This document shows, in pieces, positions 1 to 9,247 of a stretch of 64,000 bases of DNA. Numbering within the stretch: the first letter of the stretch is position 1; each line of letters begins with the position of its first letter. The DNA lies in contig SKIF01000051.1 in NCBI GenBank assembly GCA_007116575.1, positions 1-64,000 of the forward strand, read 5' to 3'. The notes under the pieces are model-generated. The model had not been told where the DNA came from. It searched no databases and worked only from the letters and a program-made list of their open reading frames with translations. This DNA is from Paracoccaceae bacterium (GTDB lineage: Bacteria; Pseudomonadota; Alphaproteobacteria; Rhodobacterales; Rhodobacteraceae). Both the position numbers and the translations under genes were made by a program.

Positions 1-10
1 CCCAGAAAGC

Positions 11-37
11 GAAACGGCGCGCCCGAAGGGCGCGCCG
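11..37 (-). terminator. Rho-independent-type terminator after katG
   Basis: A perfect 10-bp stem (15-24 paired with 28-37) closes a GAA loop. Read on the minus strand it is followed by TTTCGCTTTC. It lies 24 bp past the katG stop codon, so it is well placed to end that transcript. Confidence 0.7.
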
Positions 38-60
38 CTCTCGATTGTCACCAATGGCGC

Positions 61-2280
<2,220 letters not shown>

Positions 2281-2294
2281 TTAAGGAGTTTGTT

Positions 2295-2311
2295 CTGATT
2301 GTAATGATCAG
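2295..2311. promoter_or_regulatory. Dyad upstream of katG (possible operator)
   Basis: The sequence CTGAT-N7-ATCAG is a perfect 5-bp inverted repeat in the gap between potI and katG, about 70 bp before the katG start. The spacing recalls LysR-type sites such as those of OxyR, but the half-sites do not match the OxyR consensus, so the assignment is weak. Confidence 0.25.
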
Positions 2312-2324
2312 TTTTTCTGACTGC

Positions 2325-3125
2325 TCAGAGCGGTTTTCGCGCCGCTCGCCGCATCAGCCACCCGGCGATCAACACCGCGATCAGAACGAAGCCGATGATG
2401 ATCGTGGCGAGCGCATTCACATCCGGGCTGACACCGAGCCGCACCTTGGAGAAGATCACCATCGGCAGGGTCGAGGCGCCGGGGCCCGAGACAAAGGAGG
2501 CGATCACCAGATCATCGAGCGAGAGCGTGAAGGCCAGAAGCCAGCCCGCGACCAATGCAGACGCGATGACCGGCAGGGTGATGTCAAAAAACACCCGCAC
2601 CGGCCCCGCGCCCAGATCCCGCGCGGCCTCTTCGAGTGACTCGTCCATCTGGCGCAGACGTGATTGCGCGATAACCGCGACGAAGGCCGCGCAGAAGGTC
2701 GTATGTGCGATGATGATCGTGGTCAGGCCCCGCCCGGCGGGCCAGCCCAGTGTCAGCTCCATCGACACGAACAACAGAAGCAACGACAGTCCAGTGATAA
2801 CCTCGGGCATGACAAGCGGTGCCGTGATCATCCCGGTCAAGAGCAACCTTCCCGCAAAACTGCCGAAGCGCGTAAGCACGAAAGCCCCCAACGTGCCCAC
2901 GATCACCGCCAGATTGGCCGACCAGAAGGCCACCTGCAGGCTGATCCAGGCCGAACCGAGGATCTGCCGGTCGCGCAGGAGTTCGCCATACCATTTGGTC
3001 GAAAACCCGCCCCAGACCGTGACCAGGCGACTTTCGTTGAACGAAAACACCACCAGTGAGACAATCGGCGCATAGAGAAAGATGAAGCCCAGCGCGACAG
3101 CCATAGGCAGGAACCAGCCGCGCAT
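2325..3125 (-). CDS. potI: Polyamine-type ABC transporter permease (PotI/YdcV family)
   Basis: Inner-membrane permease of a spermidine/putrescine-type ABC importer, 266 residues with about six hydrophobic helices. The conserved EAA loop is visible as DESLEEAARDLGAGPVRVF, which docks the ATPase. The start MRGWFLP is chosen because its ATG overlaps the stop of the preceding permease gene by one base (TGATG), which indicates translational coupling. It is the last gene of the four-gene operon. The substrate (putrescine, spermidine or another cation) cannot be read from the permease. Confidence 0.93.
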   Translation of the reverse strand: MRGWFLPMAVALGFIFLYAPIVSLVVFSFNESRLVTVWGGFSTKWYGELLRDRQILGSAWISLQVAFWSANLAVIVGTLGAFVLTRFGSFAGRLLLTGMITAPLVMPEVITGLSLLLLFVSMELTLGWPAGRGLTTIIIAHTTFCAAFVAVIAQSRLRQMDESLEEAARDLGAGPVRVFFDITLPVIASALVAGWLLAFTLSLDDLVIASFVSGPGASTLPMVIFSKVRLGVSPDVNALATIIIGFVLIAVLIAGWLMRRAARKPL

Positions 3126-4003
3126 CAGTCCATCTCCCGCCGGTTCTGCACCGATTGTAACCACATGATCGGGGCGACAACCAGAAACAGCATGACGATG
3201 GCGACAGCCGAGGCCACTGGCCAGTCTCGGCTCGAGAAGAACTCGTCCCACAGCACCCGCCCGATCATCAGCGTATCGGGGCCGCCCAGAAGGGCGGGGA
3301 TGACATATTCGCCGATCGCCGGGATGAACACGAGCATCGATCCCGCGACGATGCCGGGCAGCGACAGCGGCAAGGTAACCGTGAAGAACGTCACCACCGG
3401 CGAGGCCCCGAGATCGCTCGCCGCCTCCAGCAACGCGCCATCAAGCTTGGTCAGATTGGCGTAAAGCGGCAGAATCATGAAGGGCAGGTAAGTGTAGACG
3501 ATGCCGATATAGACGGCCAAATCCGTGTGCATCATGCGCAGCGGCGCGTCGATGACCCCCAGTGACATCAATGTGTTGTTGATCACACCATTGGTGCGCA
3601 AGAAGCCCATCCAGGCGTAAACGCGCAACAGGAAACTGGTCCAGAATGGCAGGATCACCATCAACAGCAGGATCGAGCGTTTCGGCTCGGGTGCGCGGGC
3701 GATGTAATAGGCAATCGGATAGCCGATCAGCAGCGCGAAAATGGTCGAGACCAGAGCAATACGGATCGAGGAAAGATAGGCATTGCGGTAGAGCGCGTCC
3801 TGAAACAGGAAACGGTAATTTTCCAGGCTCGCGATGATTTCCAGCGTCCCGTCTGGCGCGCGGTCGAACAGCGGCGTAAAGGGCGGGCGGGCGATGATCG
3901 CCTCGGCCAGAGAAATCCGGCCCAGCACGAAGAATGGCGCGAGAAAGAAGATGCCCAGCCAGAGCATCGGAATGGCAATGACCAGAGTGCGCCGCCAGCT
4001 CAT
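3125..4003 (-). CDS. potH: Polyamine-type ABC transporter permease (PotH/PotB family)
   Basis: Second inner-membrane permease of the importer, 292 residues with about six transmembrane helices. The EAA motif LLEAASDLGASPVVTFF is clear near the middle. Its ATG overlaps the stop of the ATPase gene by four bases (ATGA) and its stop overlaps the next start by one base, so the three downstream genes are translated as a coupled block. The N-terminus begins MSWRRTLVIAIPMLWLGIF, a short cytoplasmic stretch and then helix one. Confidence 0.93.
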   Translation of the reverse strand: MSWRRTLVIAIPMLWLGIFFLAPFFVLGRISLAEAIIARPPFTPLFDRAPDGTLEIIASLENYRFLFQDALYRNAYLSSIRIALVSTIFALLIGYPIAYYIARAPEPKRSILLLMVILPFWTSFLLRVYAWMGFLRTNGVINNTLMSLGVIDAPLRMMHTDLAVYIGIVYTYLPFMILPLYANLTKLDGALLEAASDLGASPVVTFFTVTLPLSLPGIVAGSMLVFIPAIGEYVIPALLGGPDTLMIGRVLWDEFFSSRDWPVASAVAIVMLFLVVAPIMWLQSVQNRREMD

Positions 4004-5133
4004 TCGGTCAGCACCCGAAAGGCCGCGGGCGGCACCGAGATCCAGACTTTCTCATCCCACGAAATCGGGGCCTCCTCGCGCAGCCGATTCGATTGGCTGG
4101 CCCGGATCAGCGCCCCGCTGGGCAGGCGCACGCGGTATTGCGACATATGCCCGATATAGCCCATCTCCTCGACCACGCCTTCCCAAGCGTTGGGCATGTC
4201 CTCGGGGCGCTTGCGGGTCAGCGCAAAGCGCTCGGGGCGCACCGCTCCCCAGATCGTCTGCCCGCGCGTCAGCCCCTCCTGGGGCAGCACCATCACATCG
4301 CCGAGGTCCGGTGTGGCAATGCGCATCATGTCGGGGGCGGCGGCCTCGACCACGCCTTCGAACAGGTTCACCGTGCCAATGAAATCCGCGACAAAGCGCG
4401 AGCGGGGGGTTTCGTAGATCTCGCGCGGCTCACCGATCTGTTCGATGATGCCATCCTTCATCACCCCGATGCGGGTAGCCAGCGTCATCGCCTCGTCCTG
4501 ATCGTGGGTGACAACGATGAAGGTCACACCGAGAGTTTCCTGAATCTTGATCAGTTCGAACTGGGTTTCCTCGCGCAGCTTCTTGTCGAGCGCGCCCAGC
4601 GGTTCATCAAGCAAGAGCAGCTTGGGCCGCTTCACAAGCGACCGCGCCAGCGCCACGCGCTGGCGCTGACCACCCGAGAGCTGGTCGGGCTTGCGCCGCG
4701 CCAGCTTTTCCAGCTTGACCATGCGCAGCATCTCGGCGGCCTTGGCATAGGCGTCGGATTTCTTCATCCCTTCGCGCAACAGGCCATAGGCCACGTTCTT
4801 TTCGACCGTCATATGCGGAAACAGCGCATAGGACTGGAACATCATGTTGGTGGGGCGGCGGTCGGGCGGCACGCGCGCCATATCCTCACCGTCAATGCGG
4901 ATACTACCTTCGGTGGGTTGCTCGAAACCTGCCAGCATCCGTAACAGGGTCGATTTCCCGCAGCCAGATTCGCCTAGCAGGCAAAACAACTCGCCCTTGA
5001 AGATGTCGAGATCGACATTCGAGACGGCGGTAAAGTCGCCAAAGCGTTTGGTCACCCCGCGCACCGATATGAAGGGGTTCGCAGACGGGTCGCGCCAGGG
5101 TTTCGTGTCGGCGGCAATCGCGGGTCCGTCCAT
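4000..5133 (-). CDS. potG: Polyamine-type ABC transporter ATP-binding protein
   Basis: Cytoplasmic ATPase that powers the importer. Walker A is GESGCGKST, the signature is LSGGQRQR, Walker B is LLLLDEP, and a C-terminal TOBE-like region (about residues 290-375) follows, as in PotA/PotG. A longer reading begins four codons upstream at 5145, but GGGAG lies five bases before the ATG at 5133, which is preferred (377 residues). It follows the binding-protein gene after a gap of about 75 bp that holds a strong hairpin. PotG-type and PotA-type ATPases are hard to separate by eye, so the symbol is provisional. Confidence 0.93.
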   Translation of the reverse strand: MDGPAIAADTKPWRDPSANPFISVRGVTKRFGDFTAVSNVDLDIFKGELFCLLGESGCGKSTLLRMLAGFEQPTEGSIRIDGEDMARVPPDRRPTNMMFQSYALFPHMTVEKNVAYGLLREGMKKSDAYAKAAEMLRMVKLEKLARRKPDQLSGGQRQRVALARSLVKRPKLLLLDEPLGALDKKLREETQFELIKIQETLGVTFIVVTHDQDEAMTLATRIGVMKDGIIEQIGEPREIYETPRSRFVADFIGTVNLFEGVVEAAAPDMMRIATPDLGDVMVLPQEGLTRGQTIWGAVRPERFALTRKRPEDMPNAWEGVVEEMGYIGHMSQYRVRLPSGALIRASQSNRLREEAPISWDEKVWISVPPAAFRVLTE

Positions 5134-5171
5134 CGCTTCTCCCATCCGGCAAGGCTCTCGGAGACCAGAAA

Positions 5172-5201
5172 GCGCCCCTGCACAAACCTTGGCAGGGGCG
5201 C
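5172..5201 (-). promoter_or_regulatory. Intercistronic stem-loop between potF and potG
   Basis: A perfect 10-bp inverted repeat (GCGCCCCTGC paired with GCAGGGGCGC) encloses a 10-nt loop between the binding-protein stop and the ATPase start. On the minus strand it is followed by TTTC. Such hairpins after binding-protein genes commonly act as partial terminators or 3' stabilisers, so that more binding protein than membrane protein is made. That role is inferred here. Confidence 0.7.
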
Positions 5202-5207
5202 CGGTGT

Positions 5208-6296
5208 TTACTGACCCGTGCGCACCCGTGTCCAGAGCCGCGTCACTGTGCGGTCCGTCCGGCTGTCATAGGTCGTCCCGGTGAACAGCGTCTCGCTGAC
5301 GTCTTCGGTCGGGAAGATGGCCGGGTCGTTGAAGATATCCTCGTCAACCATCGGCCAGGAGGCCGCATTGGCATTTGGGAACCAGACATAATTGGTGATC
5401 ATCGCCGTGATCTCGGGCTCGAGGATGAAGTTGATGAAGGCATGTGCGTTTTCCGGGTTCGGCGCATCGGCCGGGATGCCCATCACGTCGAACCACTGCA
5501 TCGCCCCCTCGCGCGGAATGGCGTACCAGACATTCACGCCCTGCCCCGCCTCTTCCGCACGCTCGGCGGCCTGCAGCACATCACCCGACCAGCCCACGGC
5601 CACGCAGGTTTCACCATTGGCCAGATCGGTGATGTATTGCGACGAGTGGAAATAGCGCACTGTGTCGCGCACCTCCATCATCATCTCGGCTGCCGCCTCG
5701 AAATCGGCCGGGTCGGTGGATTGCGGGTCCTTGTCCATCCAGGCGAAGGCCGCCGGAAACATGTCGGTCGGGGAATCGAGCCATGAGATGCCGCAATCCG
5801 CAAGCTGTCCGGCGATCTCGGGGTCGAAGATCATGTCCCAGGTGTCGACCTCGAAATCCTCGCCCAGACGCTCGGCCACCATGTCGATATTGTAGCCGAT
5901 GCCAGTGGTGCCCCACATGTAGATGACCGAGTGTTCGTTGCCCGGATCATGCGTTGCGACAGCAGCGGTCAGTTCCGGGTCCATGCCCGCCAGATTGGGG
6001 ATCAGGTCCTTGTTCAGCGGCTGATAGACCCCGGCGGCAAGCTGGCGCTGCAGGAAAGTGCCGGTCGGCACCACCACATCAAAGCCCGACGAGCCCGCCA
6101 GCAGTCGCGCCTCGAGCGTGTCATTGCTGTCATAGACATCGTAATTCACCGAGATGCCGGTGCGTTCGGTGAACAGTTCCAGCACCTCGTCAGTGATGTA
6201 ATCCGACCAGTTGAAGACATTGACCGTCTCGGTCAGTGCCGGCCCTGCGGCCAGACCCATCGCGGTGCCAATGGCGAGAATCTTGCGTGTGCTCAT
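5208..6296 (-). CDS. potF: Periplasmic polyamine-binding protein (PotF/PotD family)
   Basis: Substrate-binding component of the importer, 362 residues. The N-terminus MSTRKILAIGTAMGLAAGPA is a signal peptide, and the mature protein begins near TVNVFNWSDYI, the typical start of the PotF/PotD fold. VAVGWSGD in the middle and VMGIPADAPNPENAHAFINF near the hinge also fit the family. GGGAG lies six bases before the ATG. It is the first gene of the operon and is probably the most abundant product because of the hairpin that follows. The polyamine specificity is not certain. Confidence 0.93.
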   Translation of the reverse strand: MSTRKILAIGTAMGLAAGPALTETVNVFNWSDYITDEVLELFTERTGISVNYDVYDSNDTLEARLLAGSSGFDVVVPTGTFLQRQLAAGVYQPLNKDLIPNLAGMDPELTAAVATHDPGNEHSVIYMWGTTGIGYNIDMVAERLGEDFEVDTWDMIFDPEIAGQLADCGISWLDSPTDMFPAAFAWMDKDPQSTDPADFEAAAEMMMEVRDTVRYFHSSQYITDLANGETCVAVGWSGDVLQAAERAEEAGQGVNVWYAIPREGAMQWFDVMGIPADAPNPENAHAFINFILEPEITAMITNYVWFPNANAASWPMVDEDIFNDPAIFPTEDVSETLFTGTTYDSRTDRTVTRLWTRVRTGQ

Positions 6297-6461
6297 GTCA
6301 GTCTCCCGGTTGCGGCCATCGCTCGTTTATTCGGCGACTGTGCCATCATGAGACCATACCACATGAAAACCGGCGGTTTTGGCAAGCCCGTTTCGCATCG
6401 CGCGGGCAATAATTTGATCAAATCCTGGGAAATTGCCGCGATTTGGGCGGAAATGCCCGCC

Positions 6462-7454
6462 TCATGCCCCGATCTTCAGGGCAATCTTGCCAATATGCGC
6501 CGAGCTTTCCATCCGCGCATGCGCCGCCGTCGCCTCGGCCAGCGCGAAGTCACTGTCCATCACCGGTGCCAGCCGCCCTGCGGCCAGCAACGGCCAGACC
6601 TTTGCCTCGAGTTCACGCGCGATGGCCGCTTTGGCCGCGTCCGATTGGGGGCGCAGGGTCGAGCCGGTGATCGTCAGCCGCCGCACCATCAGTGGGGCGA
6701 AATTCACTGCCATCTTTGGCCCCTGCAGAAAGGCAATCTGCACCAGGCGCCCGTCCTCGGCCAGCGCGCGCAGGTTGCGCGGCAGGTAATCGCCCCCCAC
6801 CATGTCGAGGATCAGATTCGCCCCGCCCTCGTTCTGTAGCACCTGAACGAAATCCTCGTCGCGGTAATTGATCGCACGCTCGGCCCCCAGCCCCTCGCAG
6901 GCCGCGCATTTCTCTGCCGACCCGGCAGTGGCAAAGACCCGCGCCCCGAAGGCTACCGCGAGTTGAATCGCCGTCGTCCCGATCCCCGAAGAGCCGCCAT
7001 GCACCAGAAACCGCTCGCCTGACTGCAAGCCCCCGCGCATGAAAACATTCGACCAGACGGTGAAAAATGTCTCAGGCAGGCAGGCCGCCTCGCGCAGCCC
7101 CATGCCTTCGGGCACCGGCAGTACCTGCCCGGCATCGGTCACGGCATATTCGCCGTAAGCCCCGCCGGGAAACAGCGCGCAGACCTGGTCGCCGATCTTC
7201 CACCGCGTCACCCCGGCCCCCAGCGCCACGATCGTGCCCGACCCTTCCAGCCCCGGCAGGTCGCTCGCGCCCGGCGGCGGGTCATAGGCCCCGGCGCGCT
7301 GCAGGCAATCGGGCCGGTTCACACCGGCCCATGCCATGCGGACCACCACCTGACTCTGCCCCGGCACCGGCACCGCTCGCTCGGCCATCCGCAACACTTC
7401 CGGCCCGCCGGGTTCCGAGATTTCGATCACGCGCATCACATGGGGCAGATCCAT
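6462..7454 (-). CDS. NAD(P)H:quinone oxidoreductase, zinc-independent MDR family (PIG3-like)
   Basis: Cytoplasmic medium-chain reductase expected to reduce quinones with NADPH. The protein has the opening VIEISEPGGPEVLRM, the catalytic-fold motif MAWAGVNRPDCLQRAGAYDPP, and the nucleotide-binding stretch VHGGSSGIGTTAIQLA. The zinc ligands of alcohol dehydrogenases are absent, as expected for the PIG3/QOR branch. A start at 7436 (MRVIEI) would give the usual length of 324, but GAGGA precedes the 7454 ATG (330 residues), so both remain possible. It follows the aminotransferase gene by about 60 bp on the same strand. Confidence 0.9.
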   Translation of the reverse strand: MDLPHVMRVIEISEPGGPEVLRMAERAVPVPGQSQVVVRMAWAGVNRPDCLQRAGAYDPPPGASDLPGLEGSGTIVALGAGVTRWKIGDQVCALFPGGAYGEYAVTDAGQVLPVPEGMGLREAACLPETFFTVWSNVFMRGGLQSGERFLVHGGSSGIGTTAIQLAVAFGARVFATAGSAEKCAACEGLGAERAINYRDEDFVQVLQNEGGANLILDMVGGDYLPRNLRALAEDGRLVQIAFLQGPKMAVNFAPLMVRRLTITGSTLRPQSDAAKAAIARELEAKVWPLLAAGRLAPVMDSDFALAEATAAHARMESSAHIGKIALKIGA

Positions 7455-7517
7455 CCGGTCCTCATTTTCTTGCCAGAAATACTCAAATGCGCCGCTGCGC
7501 TCGTGCGCGAACGCCTG

Positions 7518-8387
7518 CTAGAGCGCCACCTCGCGCGAGAGCGCGAAATCCCAATAGAGCGCGCGCGCACGATCCGCCATCGGCGTGGCCGCAAAGACCC
7601 GGTCCTGATAGCGCGCCACCGGCATCACCTTGGCGATATTGCCGGTGACGAAAATCTCTTCGGCCTCATCGAAATCCGCGAGCGTCAACGAGGTCTCAAC
7701 CACCTCGACCCCATCGGCGCGCAACAGCCCGATCACCCGCGCGCGCGTCAGCCCGGCAAGGAACATGCCGTTCGGCACCGGCGTGAACACCACCCCGTCG
7801 CGCACCATGAAGACATTGGTCGAGGCGGTCTCGGCCACATGACCATTGATGTCGAGCGAGAGCGCGTTGGAAAAGCCCCGCGCGCGGGCATCGGCCATGA
7901 TACGGGCGTTGTTGGCATAGAGTGAGCCTGCCTTGGCCTCGGTCATCGCCATGTCGGGGCGCGGGCGGCAGAAGGGCGAGACGGTGAGCGAGAAATCCCC
8001 CGGCTTGGGCATGGGCAGGCTTTCGATACAGATCGCAAAGCCGGTGCTTTCGGGCTCTGGGTCAATGATGCCGGGCGTCGAGTCACGCGCCCACATCATC
8101 GGGCGCAGATAGAGCTCTGCGTCCGGCGCGAATTTTGCGCAGCCTTCCTCCATCAACCCCTGCACAGTCTGCGCGTCAACCGGCGGAATCATCCCCATCA
8201 CTTGAGCCGAGCGGATGATGCGCGCACTGTGCAGGTCCAGATCCGGGCGGGCACCCTCGAACTGGCGCGCACCGTCAAAGACCTGAGAGCCCAGCCATGC
8301 GACGTGATCCGCGGCACCGATAATCGGCGCGTTGCCCCGGTGCCACTGCCCCTCATACCAGGTCAGGATTTCTGTTCCGACGGCCAT
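7518..8387 (-). CDS. ilvE: Class-IV aminotransferase, branched-chain amino acid type
   Basis: PLP enzyme of the fold-type IV family that transfers the amino group of leucine, isoleucine or valine to 2-oxoglutarate. The 289-residue protein shows GSQVFDGARQFEG near the N-terminus, the expected PLP lysine in EAKAGSLYANNARI, and the phosphate-binding stretch ETASTNVFMV. It is shorter than E. coli IlvE but close to other alphaproteobacterial relatives. D-amino acid transaminase or aminodeoxychorismate lyase activity is an alternative in this family. Its G-run ribosome-binding site is part of a 7-bp stem (8394-8418), which might limit translation. Confidence 0.85.
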   Translation of the reverse strand: MAVGTEILTWYEGQWHRGNAPIIGAADHVAWLGSQVFDGARQFEGARPDLDLHSARIIRSAQVMGMIPPVDAQTVQGLMEEGCAKFAPDAELYLRPMMWARDSTPGIIDPEPESTGFAICIESLPMPKPGDFSLTVSPFCRPRPDMAMTEAKAGSLYANNARIMADARARGFSNALSLDINGHVAETASTNVFMVRDGVVFTPVPNGMFLAGLTRARVIGLLRADGVEVVETSLTLADFDEAEEIFVTGNIAKVMPVARYQDRVFAATPMADRARALYWDFALSREVAL

Positions 8388-8393
8388 GCAATC

Positions 8394-8418
8394 CCCCCAA
8401 ATACCTCTGACTTGGGGG
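8394..8418 (-). promoter_or_regulatory. Hairpin sequestering the ilvE ribosome-binding site
   Basis: CCCCCAA (8394-8400) is complementary to TTGGGGG (8412-8418), with an 11-nt loop. On the minus strand the second arm is the G-run that lies just before the aminotransferase ATG at 8387. Folding would cover the only Shine-Dalgarno-like sequence. A regulatory effect is inferred only. Confidence 0.35.
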
Positions 8419-8444
8419 CACCTAGCGCTCTTGTCGTACCCGCG

Positions 8445-9134
8445 TCAAGCCTTGGGCACGGCCGGGCTATAGCCCGGCAGGTCATCCCGCGCAGACCGTA
8501 CCGGCGCCCGTACGCAGGACAACAGAGCATTCGGTCCCGCCATCAGCAGACGGCCAAGCGGGTTCCTCTGCACGGCACCTTTCACCCGCTCGAACTGCAT
8601 CACCTCGTCGATGCGCCGGTCCAGAAAGCTCCATGTCGCGGCCGCGCCGGGGCTGTCATCACCCAGCCAGTAAAGCACCGTGGAGGAATAGACCCCTGCC
8701 AGCGTGGCGCGTTTGGTGTACCAGTTGTAATCGGTCGAACTGTCGCCAATGCTGGTCCAGATCAGGTCGACAGTGCCCCAGATCGCGCTGACACCGTCGG
8801 CCGCGTAGGGAGGCAGCGCGAACAGCGTGGTGCCCCGTCGCACCAGCTCTCGGTCTTCCGCCGCCTCGATGCGGTAGCGCACCGCCGTCGCGATGCGGTC
8901 GCGGAATCGCAAATGGCTCAGATCCTCGCTCGCCAGCCGCGCCGCCATCTGCGCATCGCCACGCCGGTGATAGGCCAGCGCCAGATCCACACCGCCGCGC
9001 GGGTAGAGCACGCGGGCCGTGGCAAGGTCGACCCCGGTATCCGCACAGGCGGCGCGCAGCGCATCCTCGCTCCAGCCATCGAAGGGGACATGGATCAGGG
9101 CCGCATCCAGAAGGGCCGTGGCCTGGTCAGTCAT
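8445..9134 (-). CDS. coq9: COQ9-family ubiquinone biosynthesis protein
   Basis: Lipid-binding helper of ubiquinone synthesis, known from mitochondria to support the COQ7 hydroxylase. The 229-residue protein has an N-terminal TetR-like helical region (ALLDAALIHVPFDGWSEDAL) and the C-terminal COQ9 domain, with STDYNWYTKRATLAGVYSST and FLDRRIDEVMQFE as clear family segments. The start MTDQATALL is preferred because AGAGG lies eight bases upstream; the longer reading from 9176 has no such support. It sits between pheT and the aminotransferase on the same strand. No other ubiquinone genes are in the window. Confidence 0.93.
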   Translation of the reverse strand: MTDQATALLDAALIHVPFDGWSEDALRAACADTGVDLATARVLYPRGGVDLALAYHRRGDAQMAARLASEDLSHLRFRDRIATAVRYRIEAAEDRELVRRGTTLFALPPYAADGVSAIWGTVDLIWTSIGDSSTDYNWYTKRATLAGVYSSTVLYWLGDDSPGAAATWSFLDRRIDEVMQFERVKGAVQRNPLGRLLMAGPNALLSCVRAPVRSARDDLPGYSPAVPKA

Positions 9135-9247
9135 CGCACTAGCCTCTTTTGCCTCGCTCGATTCAGTATCTAGCACAAGCGACGTAAAATCCAGTCGCGC
9201 GCTGCTTGCTGCAGGCAGATGGGCATAACCGGCAAGCGCGGGCGGGG

